Assembly: GCF_905171765.1 (NCBI RefSeq)
Contig: NC_053392.1
Coordinates: 40,003,114-40,067,113, forward strand
From: Bufo bufo
Taxonomy: Eukaryota; Chordata; Amphibia; Anura; Bufonidae
DNA: 64,000 nt
Direction: 5' to 3'
Shown one piece after another: positions 46,209 through 57,959 of this stretch. A model generated the notes under the pieces. It was not told the origin of the DNA and ran no database searches. It worked only from the letters and a program-made list of their open reading frames with translations. Both the position numbers and the translations under genes were made by a program. Positions within the stretch are counted from its first letter, which is position 1, and the number at the start of each line of letters is the position of its first letter.

Positions 46209-48640
46209 TTAAACTGGCCATAGACTTAACTTGACCAAGTTCCCCAACTCCCAAATAAATTTGTATACAAAGCTGAACAAGGATTAGAGATACAACTGTG
46301 TTGGCACATATCTCCAAGGTGTTCAAAGGATCAGTTATAACCACTCCATCAATCTACAAGCGATACCGAAGGGCCCAGACATAGTAGATTTGCAGAAGAT
46401 CCTGTCGAAGGAACAAAAATAGACGGTGGATTGGCTAAAGGAATTTTTGCCTCATCAGTAGATCTGAGGGGCCAGAGCATAACACAAGGATTCTCCTTTC
46501 ACTTCCTGTGTCATGCTCCACCCCCTCGGGCCATGCAATAGGTATAACACAGTGTATCTGTTTGACTCGCAGTGTTCCTTTAAGAGGAGCTTGTGAGAAG
46601 GGGACCATAGGGATGCAGCAGAATTTTTGGGATTCTGTAATTTTTTTTATTTGCCACATTTAAAGTTTCCCAGAAGTGAAGACTGCAAGTTTCCTGCTGA
46701 GGTTGCAGTCGTAAAACCCCACATGCTCCACTTCTGGTCCTGGCAGATCTGGTGTGCCCCCTTGTTTTTACGGTTAATGGTTTTTGCTACGTTTGCACTT
46801 TCTAAACCTGAGGAAATATTCATGTAACCACATTGGGGGGGGGGGGGGGGGGGGTCATGTACAGGGTCTTAAAGGGGTATTATCCTGGGAATCATTTTTA
46901 AGGAATTTTGCAGCACAGCTTCTGTCTTACGAGCCTGAGAAATTAAAACACTTCGCTATAGTTTTTTATAGGGGAAAAAAATGTTGTGCAACTTGAATTG
47001 CTTCATGTAACTAACGTCGTATGAGCAGCGAAACAAACAAGTAAAAAAGCCAAGCGAGAGAATCAGCTCCTCATTTATATTCAATAACTGCACACGGGAC
47101 ACATCCTGTAGTGTGTGTGTGAATAGACCCTTATAATCTGCTATGCTGTCTTGCGCATTCCCACAAGATATCCAGAGACTCTCCTAATAATGTCCGACCT
47201 CCCTGACTCCCTGGCATGGTGGACCTGATGTAAACGTGCAGGGAAAGCAACTGATGGCAGTTCGTTACACTGTAGGGTGCTCTGCGAGCTAAACACAGCA
47301 ACACAAAACTCTCTCTGAAGGTTAAAGGTCGTTTGTTACCTTAACCGGTGCATTGTAGCAGACTCTCAGCTGTGTGAGCAGGACTAGATCAGGATGTGTT
47401 ACCAGCCTCTGGATGTCAACTGTAAGGCTCCTATTCACCGACAGCAAGCATGGGTCTTGAAACTGGTAAGAAATTCGAACCCAAATTATATCAGGAAGTC
47501 GCAGAGCCGGATGCTGATACATAACAGCTGAACAATATGCTAATTTGCCAGGGGGAAAACTGAGGAGTGACATCATCACGCAGCAATAGTGACATCATCA
47601 TTGGCAAAAAAAAGGGGGATGCAAGGAGCCCTACAAGTCCTGGGATCTCGGTCTACCCCCCACTGTGTATCTGTTGCCCAGATAAGGGCACTCTCTGATG
47701 GTTGTGGAATGCACTTGCAGAGAAACATGATGGGAGTTATTGTCCGTCTGTAGATCTGCGCCACCTTAAAAGACGTCTCCACAAACCAGTGACTAGATCC
47801 AGAATGGCGTATTAAAGGGACCCCACTAAGCAGATGCATGTTGGAATCCATGCGTCGCCCCCGGCGGCCTTCATGAGCACCCCCCCCCTCCAGCCCGGGA
47901 ATAAGTCTGTATTCAGTTTAACTCTTTCATTGGATACAAATATGAAATAATAAACAGGATGAAAGGTTTAAAGATTATACCTGCACATGGAAACAATCAG
48001 CATGCATGGATCACAAAAAAAACCATAAAAAACGAGCCATGCCTTTTTTTTGGGCCTCCAACTTCAGGACCATGGATGATACTTTGCACTGGGAAGACAT
48101 TTTTTTTTGGTGTGGGGAGCTCTTTAAGAAATTGCTCTCCACGCCGTGCACTATTTTATGCAGTCCGTGTAGATACATCTATTTAACGTGGTCCCTAGGA
48201 CATACGATGAATCTGTTCCCCTGTGGTATCAAGGGGGCCCAACCTCCGCCTGTACAACTATTCGTAATTCGGTTTGCAATGAAATCTGTCATGAATTGTG
48301 GGGACGGGATTGTCTGTAATCCCGGGACGTGCAGCGGTAATTGAGAGCTCTGTAAATCTGCTGATCATGATGGATGGCTCCGGAGGATCCCCTGACAGGT
48401 CCTACACCTCCGGGATCCCCGCTCTGCAGAAGACAGTATTACATATTGTGACAGAGCAAAAACCTAAAACCAAGTCAAAATGATGTTATAAATTTACCGC
48501 ATCCAACCTGTTATATGGCCATATGGCAAAAAAGTGCCACAACAAGGGGGCAAATGGCTACTTGTGACCTGTGGAAACAATGGGCTCTTAGCCAGGACCC
48601 CCTTTCCTAGGGAAACCCTGAAGATGGCAACCCCAGGAGA
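46209..48640. other. No recognised gene; G-run and partial MITE
   Basis: A poly(G) tract of about 18 bases at 46836-46853 is followed by TCTTAAAGGGGTATTATCC (46867), a lone MITE-like end. Nothing else recognised over about 2.4 kb. Confidence 0.4.
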
Positions 48641-48649
48641 AAATTCTAG

Positions 48650-49170
48650 CATTATGGTTGCTGTGTATATCAGTATTATATTGGCGCTTTGTGGCAGTAT
48701 TATCTGGACTCTTGTTTTGATACTGTATATTATTTGGGCACTACAATAGAGGCTTTAGGGGGCTGTATGTATCAGTATTATATTGGCACCATATGGAAGT
48801 ATTATGTGGACTCTTCTTTGGGTACTGTATATTATTTGAGCGCTATATGGTGCTATTATGGGGGCTGTATGTATCACTATTGTCTTGGTATTCTATGGCA
48901 GTATTATGTGGGCTACTGAAAATTATTTGAACACTATATAGTGCTATTATGTTGGCGGTATATATCAGTATTATCTTAGCATTATATAGGACTATTTTGT
49001 GGGCTCACATTTGGGTACTGCATATTATTTAGCCACTATATGGTAGTATTATGGGGGGCTGTATGTATTCGCGTTATCTGTATTATGTGGGCTCTTGTTT
49101 GGATTTTATATATGGTTGTATTATGTGGGTTATATATCAGTATTATCTTTACACTATATAGGGGTATTAT
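48650..49170 (+). repeat. ~100-bp degenerate tandem repeat (CAGTATTAT...GGGCTGTATGTAT)
   Basis: About five copies of a unit with TATCAGTATTATATTGGC, GCAGTATTATGTGGACTCTT and GGTACTGTATATTATTTG. The second copy is best preserved; later ones are shortened. Confidence 0.7.
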
Positions 49171-50026
49171 TTGGGCAGAAATTAACTCTATATTGGCTTG
49201 ATGCTCAGGACCTTGGTTCCTTGCTGATTACTTGTCTATATTGGGTGGTGGGATCTTGATGTCTATCTTCTGTCATGGCGCGGGGTTCTCTGTACCCTAC
49301 TAGTGCAGCTCAGACAGAAAGTAAAGATTTAAAGGGACTGAATATTTTTCTACGCACTCTGCCGACCTCCTGCTTGATGTCCCCTGTCCCCAACATCTTT
49401 TCTAATGCATCTCTGCCTTGATATCTTGGTTTCATCTACACCTCAGAGGCACCTTGATTTCCTAATTCCTGCTCTCCGGTGGACAAATCATTGTGAGACC
49501 ATCTTCAAAACACACTGGGCACACAAGGGTTAACTATAACATAAAAGGGCAGCATACAGTACAGTAATATTCCGCTATCTCTCCCCTCCCCCTGACATTT
49601 ATATATCTCCTCCTGTCCGTTAATAGAGCCAGGATCAGTGGCCGGGGTCCCTCTAATTGATATGGATGCTGTGCAGCCTCATGAGGAGGTAACTGATTGT
49701 GTGTTGTACAAATGGAGGCGAGAAATCAGGAGCGATCGTGAAATACTCGGTAACAAGAGGAGATTAATTACTGAGTGTAGCCGTCCGCAGAGCATCGTCC
49801 CGCAGTACAGTGCGAGGGGCTGGACACCATTGATGGTACTACTGCATGGAGGGTGGTACAAGACCTTGTACTGATCCTACACATCCCCCCTACATGAGAG
49901 GAACTGTCGCCAAATGTACCATTGGGCCCATCCTTTTCTAGTTTTGCCCCTGTCCACTGGCCCGCACCCGCCTCCCATGGGTAGTCAAGACCACCCACGT
50001 TCAGCATATAATTCACCCTTAGTGCC
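49171..50026. other. No recognised feature
   Basis: Nothing supported. Confidence 0.4.
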
Positions 50027-50460
50027 CCTATCCAGTAGTTATGCCACCTAAGTGTCCCCATATGCTAGTTTTGCCTCCTTAGTACTCCCTTCACAGTAGT
50101 TTTGCCCCCATATTGTCCCCACACAGTAATTATACCACCTAAGTGCCCCGATACACTAGTTTTGCCCCCTTAGTGCTCCCTTCGCAGTAGTTTTGCCCCA
50201 TATTGTCCCCACACAGTAATTATGCTCCCTTAGTGCCCCCAAATAGTAGTTTAGATCCCTTAGTGCCCCGTTCACAATAGTTATGCCCCCTTAGTGCTCC
50301 CACACAACAGTTATACCCTTTTAGTGCGCCCTTGACAGTAGTTTTGCCCCCATAGTGCCCCACCACACAGTAATTATGCCCCCTTAGTGCTCTCATACAG
50401 CAGTTATATCCCTTTAGTGCCCCAACATAGTAGTGCACCCCCTTAGTGCCTCCCTTACAT
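50027..50460 (+). repeat. ~30-bp minisatellite (AGTGCCCCnACACAGTAGTTTTGCCCCCTT)
   Basis: About 14 copies of a 30-31-bp unit with TTAGTGCCCC, ACAGTAGTT and TGCCCCCTT. Moderately diverged. Resembles the degenerate repeat at 32591-33375. Confidence 0.85.
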
Positions 50461-51215
50461 TAGTAAAGCACCTGTGGTGCAAATAAAATAAAAAACAGCA
50501 ATGCTCACCTAGTTCTGTTTCCCTGATGAAATGTTCACATCCTGCTGTGCCTAGCAGGAGCGATGTAGTGATGTCATCAAGTCTACAGGGCTGACAGAGC
50601 GGACAGGCTGGACAATGATCCTCACCCAGTGCGCTCTTCTACTCAGTCCAGCATGTGTAATGTCACTGCTTCAGTCCTGCTGGGAAGAGCACAGGCTCTG
50701 GAATGAGACCCAGGCCATAATGGATGACAGACATTTATTGCAGCCCGGGCCTCCATGCCACTGTAGGCCCCATAGCAGCCGCCACAGATGCTATGTCGAT
50801 AATTCCACCCTTGGCAGTAGAGGCCACTCAGATGCAGGAAACTATTTTTTGGAGGGGCAAGACGATCTGGGGGCCTTCTGCTATCTAGTTCTGCTCTGCT
50901 GCAACAAAAGAATGCCAAGATCTAGTTCAGAATCTCAAGGTCCTAGTAGACCCAAATGCATCAATTATGATCCTTGTGTTATACTTGTGATATAATTCAG
51001 TCAATACAATGTTAAGTAGAATCATGAAGGATCTGGACACTTGTCAATGTCAATAAACTTCTGAAACACTGGGATGGCTGTGTTATCTTACAAAGTGATA
51101 AGATAAAAAAGACAATTCAATTATGAGACTCACAGGGAAAAAGCCTGTGGAGCAATTATACTGATTAGTCATTAGGGTCTCTCCAGGAATGTATACAGCA
51201 GCTCTATGGATCTAT
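50461..51215. other. No recognised feature
   Basis: Nothing supported. Confidence 0.4.
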
Positions 51216-51219
51216 GATG

Positions 51220-51970
51220 TTCTCCATCTTTGATAGTTGCACTGTTGTATCCCATGGGTTTTCAAATAGTGTCACCTTCATATCAACTTCCACCATTTGG
51301 AATCTCCAATGACCTATTGGAGATGACGTATGTGGTGTACATCGGGGGCTTAAAGGTACCACCTATAGGTCACCAGTGTCCACCTCATCTAAGCTAGGAC
51401 CAAGTAGTGTGGAAGCCCAAATGAAATGATGTGCCTGAGAAGTAGTGGCCATGAGGTGCCTCAAACTGCTGAGATGAGAATTATGGGACTTTAAGTTCAT
51501 TCTTTGACCTCACTCACCTCTATTAGTCCATGTATACTAGCTAAAGCAAATATTAAGAATTGTAAGGATGGATGATTGATATTTGATTTATGGATATATA
51601 ATGTACTGTATGGATGGTTGATGATCCCGCTTTCATAGTTGCATGGTCATGTCTCATGGGTTTTCAAGTAGTGTCATCTTCATGTGAACTTCCGCCACCA
51701 TGGAATCTCCAGTGACCTGTTGTTGGAGATGAAGTACCTGGTGTACATCGGGGGCTTAACCACCTATAGGTGACCAGTATCGACTTGACCTAAGCTATGT
51801 AGTATGGAAGTCCAAGGAGCAAAAAAGCTTGAGGAGTGGTAGCCCTGACCTGCCACCAACCACTGTAGATGGGATCCCATAGACAGATGAGACTTCACTT
51901 TAATTTTTGGCTACACTCACTTCTATTGGTCCAGGCCTACTAGCTTAAGCAAATATTAGAGATGTTTTTA
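51220..51970 (+). repeat. Two tandem copies of a ~400-bp segment
   Basis: 51220-51567 and 51620-51965 share long matches: CATGGGTTTTCAAATAGTGT versus CATGGGTTTTCAAGTAGTGT, then GTGTACATCGGGGGCTTAA and TACTAGCTTAAGCAAATATT-like ends. The offset is about 400 bp, with diverged bases and small indels. Not coding. Confidence 0.8.
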
Positions 51971-53894
51971 TAATTCCAGTCGATCGTCTAGATATGGTGC
52001 ACATCCATATTTATTACGTTTTTGTTAACTTACAGTGGTATGTACTTTTTCACAATGTTTGGATGCCATTATTGGTGTTCTTCTTAAGCGTCTAATGAGG
52101 GTGTTATAATCAGGCTCCTTACCTCTTGCAAACTGACATCTTGCCCTGGGGGATCCAAATCTAGATTTTTAGCAAAGGGAGACCACTGGTCCCTGACTAT
52201 TATGAGACCTTGAGTGTTTTGGTCGAGGTCCTTTTGGAGAGAGCTTGCAACAGAATACATCCTTGTTCATCTTCTCTTTGTGGGACACTCTTGCATTTGC
52301 TATCAAGACTCTCTTGTCACTAAGTGAACCTCTTGACCATGTCTACTAGAGTCATTGGCTGATTGGATAGCTGCCTTTGCACGAAGGTGCCCTTTTTTCC
52401 TGGGGGTTCTCCATTGAAACATCTTATATTTCTTTCAGAGTATTTGGTAATTTTAGAATTTTTTTCAATTCATGTATGACTTTGGCTTTGTGTTTGCTCT
52501 GACTTCATTGTTCTCTGATTATCCACTTGTATCATCACGTCTTGGCCATAAATATTCACATTTCTATTCTATTAGTGATTTTCCAGTTGCCGTTGCCGGG
52601 TATGACTCTCTGAGGAACTCTCACATGAGGCCGCTCAGCTTCAGTCCAGAACATGTGACAATGTTCTAATATTGAGTCAGTATCAGCACAGTTGATGTGA
52701 AAGCCAAGCTTCCTACGTGGCTTCTAATGCTGATGAAATAGGGACCATGATGTTTGGTGGCAATGCTCTAAATTCAAACTCAACTTTCCTGATCTCTACC
52801 TAGATTCGATCAAGAGGTCAGGATGAATTTAACGTATAGGAGGTTCACAAAAGGGACTTTTTTTTAGTCATATCTAGAATGGTTAAAGCTACTATCAACT
52901 AATATGGCTGCTATTTCATCTTATATGGGGTTGTCATCGAACTTTCCATAAGGTCTTTATGGTAAATATGAGACACCTCAATTCAACCATCTCTATTTAA
53001 GTAGGCATAACTAGTGTGATGTGTTAGGTGACAACTCTGTTGCCTTTACCTAAAGCTATATAATTGGGGGAGCAGCCTAAAGCAAGTCTATGCAGTGTAA
53101 TGTAGTCACCAAACAGAAAGACAAGTGGTCGCAAGGAAACACAGAGGTACTGTAATACTTGTCAACAGTCTTCTTAGTTGAGGGATTTGTCGATGAACAA
53201 CCCTTCAAATTGAGTGGGTTTTGTGTAAATGTATATTAAAATAGCCCTTTCTTGTAGTTTTGGGGACGTCTGATGGTAGAATTTGGGAGAAGCTTACAAA
53301 TTGGCTGCCTGGACCAAGGAAAAGTCTTGAAGACCTTATTCACTGGCTCATCCATGCATGATGTGATTGGCCATTTATTTGAGTGGTTGGCATGTCATAC
53401 TCCATTTTCCTAGAAAAGGCTGAAGTATATGTGAACGCAATTCTCCTAGTTGATAACCAGGACTTTCCGAAGATAAAATCGTGGTAATCAGCTTCAATGC
53501 ACTGGATAGGGGATAAGTATCTGATCAGTGGGGGGCCGAGTAGTGGATCCCAATCAGGGGTGCACCACCAATGAGGCCAGGTGAGGCAATCACCTCAGGC
53601 AGCACCAGGTAGGGACAAGAGGGGGCAACATAAGGACCATGGTCAATGAGCGCTTTCATTGTGGCAAAGGGGTTATGTTAAGAAATTGGCATAGGGGGGC
53701 GCCGTTTCAGTCTTTGACTTAGGCAGCAGAAAGGCTAGGTGCACCCCTAATCCCAATCCAATCCAATATCCCATGCCGCTACCACCTCATTCGTTCTCTA
53801 TTGAACTGCTGGCGATAGCTAATTATAATCTTCCTATTCCTCTCATACGTATTACAAGAGATGTCCGATTTTCTCATATTGAAGACCTATCCTA
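51971..53894. other. No recognised feature
   Basis: About 1.9 kb with no repeat or coding match I can support. Confidence 0.4.
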
Positions 53895-54027
53895 TCTAGG
53901 TACGAAGCCCATGAGGTAAACATCTACATAAGGTTTGTATGCTGCCATTATATTCTGGTGGGAGTCCTACCATATTTTGAAAACATACATTAATGATAAG
54001 TCATTAGGCTTCTTAAATTGTCCTTAA

Positions 54028-54289
54028 AGGGCTGGTCTGGATTTCCTATATTGATGACGTATTCTCAGGATAGGTCACCAATATCAGATCGATGGGAGTC
54101 CTTCAATCAGCTGTTTGAAGAGACCTCAGCACTCTTGCGGGTGCTGCGTTCTCTTCATTGTTCTCTGCATTGTTCTCTGCATCACAATCTCTTCGAACAG
54201 TTGATTGGCAGGGGTGCCAGGAGGAGGAACCCCTCTAATCTGATATTGATGAGGATAGGTAATCAATATGGGAAAACCAGACAACCCCT
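54028..54289. mobile_element. Palindromic TTAA MITE (262 bp)
   Basis: TTAA lies at 54024-54027 and 54290-54293. The ends are AGGGCTGGTCTGG and, read inward, AGGGGTTGTCTGG. Arms share TATTGATGACGTATTCTCAG / CCTATCCTCATCAATATCAG. This is the best-preserved copy of the family seen as fragments near 2.83, 22.29, 39.74 and 58.59 kb. Confidence 0.8.
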
Positions 54290-54613
54290 TTAAGGACAAC
54301 TTAAGAAGCTTAACTACTTATAAGTATATTTTTGGAATATGGTAGGAATTAGTGTTGAGCGAGCATGCTCGGCCGAACACCACGTGTGCTCGAGTCAGTG
54401 TATTTAAATCTAATTTAGCCTCTATTTCTATGCAGAAGATCACTGTACAGTGAGGGAATCCCTCAGTATTAGTCCGCGGCTTAGGAGTCCCTGCTCTGAC
54501 TCCATATATAGCTTTGTCCATATATGGAGTCAGTGCTTGGGGACACCCAGTGTATTTAAATCTAATTTAGCCTGTATTTCAGAAAAGTTTCTGCCGGGGT
54601 TCGAACTCACAAC

Positions 54614-54938
54614 CAGTGATGGCCAGTTTGCAGTGTTCGCCAGCGAACACATGCGGGCTGCCATCTTGACTCACAAGTCTGGCGATGCACAGGTAAGCCC
54701 TTACCTGTGCCGCGAGCCGGTCTGAAACAAATGCGGTCACCAGGAGCAGGCAGTTCCGAGAACAGCCCGATGAAGGCACCCGGCGGTTGTTCTCGGAACT
54801 GCCTGCTCCCGGTGACCGCATTTGTTTCAGACAGGCTCGCGGCACAGGTAAGGGCTTACCTGTGCATCGCTGGACTTGTGAGTCAAGATGGCAGCCCGCA
54901 TGTGTTCGCTGGCGAACACTGCGAACTCACCATCACTG
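54614..54938. mobile_element. Palindromic hAT-type MITE (325 bp)
   Basis: The ends CAGTGATGG and CCATCACTG are perfect inverted repeats with the CAG.G start typical of hAT. CTCACAAC flanks both sides (54606-54613 and 54939-54946), an exact 8-bp target duplication. The arms pair almost throughout (TTCGCCAGCGAACACATGCG facing CGCATGTGTTCGCTGGCGAA), meeting near 54775. It interrupts a tRNA-like block of the left arm between its B-box-like GGTTCGAACTC and the rest. Confidence 0.9.
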
Positions 54939-55035
54939 CTCACAACCTTTTGCATTAGAGGCAAGACACTTAACCACTCAGCTATAATAGCTGCATAGCC
55001 AGTTACTTAAAAAAAAAAAAAAATATATATATATA

Positions 55036-56597
55036 CACTGCGTGCAGAATTATTAGGCAAATGAGTATTTTGACCACATCATCCTCTTTATGCATGTTGT
55101 CTTACTCCAAGCTGTATAGGCTCGAAAGCCTACTACCAATTAAGCATATTAGGTGATGTGCATCTCTGTAATGAGAAGGGGTGTGGTCTAATGACATCAA
55201 CACCTATATTATGTGTGCATAATTATTAGGCAACTTCCTTTCCTTTGGCAAAATGGGTCAAAAGAAGGACTTGACAGGTTTAGAAAAGTCAAAAATAGTG
55301 AGATATCTTGCAGAGGGATGCAGCACTCTTAAAATTGCAAAGCTTCTGAAGCGTGATCATCGAACAATCAAGCGTTTCATTCAAAATAGTCAACAGGGTC
55401 GCAAGAAGCGTGTGGAAAAACCAAGGCGCAAAATAACTGCCCATGAACTGAGAAAAGTCAAGCGTGCAGCTGCCAAGATGCCACTTGCCACCAGTTTGGC
55501 CATATTTCAGAGCGGCAACATCACTGGAGTGCCCAAAAGCACAAGGTGTGCAATACTCAGAGACATGGCCAAGGTAAGAAAGGCTGAAAGACGACCACCA
55601 CTGAACAAGACACACAAGCTGAAACGTCAAGACTGGGCCAAGAAATATCTCAAGACTGATTTTTCTAAGGTTTTATGGACTGATGAAATGAGAGTGAGTC
55701 TTGATGGGCCAGATGGATGGGCCCGTGGCTGGATTGGTAAAGGGCAGAGAGCTCCAGTCCGACTCAGACGCCAGCAAGGTGGAGGTGGAGTACTGGTTTG
55801 GGCTGGTATCATCAAAGATGAGCTTGTGGGGCCTTTTCGGGTTGAGGATGGAGTCAAGCTCAACTCCCAGTCCTACTGCCAGTCTCTGGAAGACACCTTC
55901 TTCAAGCAGTGGTACAGGAAGAAGTCTGCATCCTTCAAGAAAAACATGATTTTCATGCAGGACAATGCTCCATCACACGCGTCCAAGTACTCCACAGCGT
56001 GGCTGGCAAGAAAGGGTATAAAAGAAGAAAATCTAATGACATGGCCTCCTTGTTCACCTGATCTGAACCCCATTGAGAACCTGTGGTCCATCATCAAATG
56101 TGAGATTTACAAGGAGGGAAAACAGTACACCTCTCTGAACAGTGTCTGGGAGGCTGTGGTTGCTGCTGCACGCAATGTTGATGGTGAACAGATCAAAACA
56201 CTGACAGAATCCATGGATGGCAGGCTTTTGAGTGTCCTTGCAAAGAAAGGTGGCTATATTGGTCACTGATTTGTTTTTGTTTTGTTTTTGAATGTCAGAA
56301 ATGTATATTAGTGAATGTTGAGATGTTATATTGGTTTCACTGGTAAAAATAAATAATTGAAATGGGTATATATTTGTTTTTTGTTAAGTTGCCTAATAAT
56401 TATGCACAGTAATAGTCACCTGCACACACAGATATCCCCCTAAAATAGCTAAAACTAAAAACAAACTAAAAACTACTTCCAAAAATATTCAGCTTTGATA
56501 TTAATGAGTTTTTTGGGTTCATTGAGAACATGGTTGTTGTTCAATAATAAAATTAATCCTCAAAAATACAACTTGCCTAATAATTCTGCACTCCCTG
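55036..56597 (+). mobile_element. Intact Tc1-like (DD37E) transposon, 1562 bp
   Basis: Flanked by TA in a TATATA tract. The outer ends are CACTGCGTGCAG then AATTATTAGGCAA on the left and, read inward on the right, CAGGGAGTGCAG then AATTATTAGGCAA. Inner direct copies of the terminal motif lie at about 55214-55233 and 56389-56408, so each end has two repeats ~180 bp apart, an IR/DR layout like that of Sleeping Beauty-type elements. One uninterrupted transposase fills the centre. It is nearly identical to the copy at 60473-62036. Confidence 0.95.
55253..56269 (+). CDS. Tc1-like transposase, DD37E, intact
   Basis: 338 residues, the usual Tc1 transposase length. The N-terminal paired-like DNA-binding region (about 1-110) has two helix-turn-helix segments (TLKIAKLLKRDHRTIKRFI and TGVPKSTRCAILRDM). 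Between them is a basic KKRVEKPRRK linker that may act as a nuclear-localisation or AT-hook-like segment. The catalytic triad is D144 (LWTDE), D237 (MQDNAPSH) and E275 (SPDLNPIENLW). Thirty-seven residues separate the last two, against 34 in Tc1 itself, so this is a DD37E member. A GGGGVLVWAG motif lies at 176-185. The protein would cut at the ends of its own element and reinsert at TA. The ATG lies just inside the inner repeat of the left end. Confidence 0.97.
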   Translation: MGQKKDLTGLEKSKIVRYLAEGCSTLKIAKLLKRDHRTIKRFIQNSQQGRKKRVEKPRRKITAHELRKVKRAAAKMPLATSLAIFQSGNITGVPKSTRCAILRDMAKVRKAERRPPLNKTHKLKRQDWAKKYLKTDFSKVLWTDEMRVSLDGPDGWARGWIGKGQRAPVRLRRQQGGGGVLVWAGIIKDELVGPFRVEDGVKLNSQSYCQSLEDTFFKQWYRKKSASFKKNMIFMQDNAPSHASKYSTAWLARKGIKEENLMTWPPCSPDLNPIENLWSIIKCEIYKEGKQYTSLNSVWEAVVAAARNVDGEQIKTLTESMDGRLLSVLAKKGGYIGH

Positions 56598-56619
56598 TAT
56601 ATATATATATATATATATA

Positions 56620-56770
56620 TGAGACTTCTATTGTACTGTACTTCTACTGGGACCTATACAGTAGAAGTCTCATATATTTTTTTTTTGTGACTGGCTATGC
56701 AGCTATATAGTGTAGTGGTTAAAGTTCTGGGCTATTATGCAGAAGCTGTGAGTTCAAATCCTGTCACAAA
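56620..56770 (+). other. Hairpin plus tRNA-like block
   Basis: A hairpin with ACTTCTACTG / CAGTAGAAGT arms (56623-56673) is followed by a block with an A-box-like TGTAGTGGTTAA (56711-56722) and a B-box-like GAGTTCAAATCC (56750-56761), about 40 bp apart as in tRNA genes. The arms do not fold into a convincing cloverleaf. A tRNA-derived SINE-like origin is an inference. Inverted partner at 57960-58125. Confidence 0.45.
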
Positions 56771-57064
56771 CTTTTTCAGAAATAGAGGTTAAATTAGATT
56801 TATATATTTTATATATTTTTTTTGTAATTGTAAAAAATGTATGGCACAAAATAAATGTGTAATTACTAAAAAAATTCAATATATATATATATATATATAT
56901 ATATAATCATATTTCTGATATACTGTATATGAATGCACAATATGTGGGAAACTACTACTGATGTTTTAGCCATAATATATTTACATATATTATAATATAT
57001 TATATATTATAAATATATAATAATATGTGTAAATATATTATGGATAAAAACATATATATATATA

Positions 57065-57922
57065 CAGTACAGACCAAAAGTTTGGACACACCTTCTCATT
57101 CAAAGAGTTTTCTTTATTTTCATGACTATGAAAATTGTAGATTCACACTAAAGGCATCAAATATATGAATTAACACATGTGGAATTATATACATAGCAAA
57201 CAAGTGTGAAACAACGGAAAATATGTCATATTCTAGGTTCTTCAAAGTAGCCACCTTTTGCTTTGATTACTGCTTTGCACACTCTTGGCATTCTCTTGAT
57301 GAGCTTCAAGAGGTAGTCCCCTGAAATGGTTTTCACTTCACAGGTGTGCCCTGTCAGCTTTAATAAGTGGGATTTCTTGCCTTATAAATGGGGTTGGGAC
57401 CATCAGTTGCGTTGAGGAGAAGTCAGGTGGATACACAGCTGATAGTCCTACTGAATAGACTGTTAGAATTTGTATTATGGCAAGAAAAAAGCAGCTAAGT
57501 AAAGAAAAACGAGTGGCCATCATTACTTTAAGAAATGAACGTCAGTCAGTCAGCCGAAAAATTGGGAAAACTTTGAAAGTAAGGGCTATTTGACCATGAA
57601 GGAGAGTGATGGGGTGCTGCGCCAGATGACCTGGCCTCCACAGTCACCGGACCTAAACCCAATAGAGATGGTTTGGGGTGAGCTAGACCGCAGAGTGAAG
57701 GCAAAAGGGCCAACAAGTGCTAAGCATCTCTGGGAACTCCTTCAAGACTGTTGGAAGACCATTTCAGGTGACTACCTCTTGAAGCTCATCAAGAGAATGC
57801 TAAGAGTGTGCAAAGCAGTAATCAAAGCAAAAGGTGGCTACTTTGAAGAACCTAGAATATGGCATGAAAATAAAGAAAACTCTTTCAATGAGAAGGTGTG
57901 TCCAAACTTTTGGTCTGTACTG
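57065..57922 (+). mobile_element. Internally deleted Tc1-like transposon (858 bp)
   Basis: Bounded by TA (57063-57064 and 57923-57924), with ends CAGTACAGACCAAAAGTTTG and its exact inverse. It has an N-terminal transposase start (ATG at 57477: MARKKQLSKEKRVAIITLRN...), then a junction near 57580 straight to the C-terminal part (KESDGVLRQMTWPPQSPDLN, PIEMVW, to KAKGGYFEEPR, 57590-57874). The central catalytic region with both aspartates is missing. The right terminal repeat also lacks about 100 bp relative to the left. It cannot encode a functional transposase but keeps both outer ends, so it may be moved in trans. A different family from the DD37E copies. Confidence 0.9.
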
Positions 57923-57959
57923 TATATGTTTAAATTAAGTTTAGCTATTTCTGAAAAAG

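Noticed and set aside
56690..56775. Genuine tRNA gene
   Set aside because: A- and B-box-like motifs are present but acceptor and T stems do not pair; treated as tRNA-like only.
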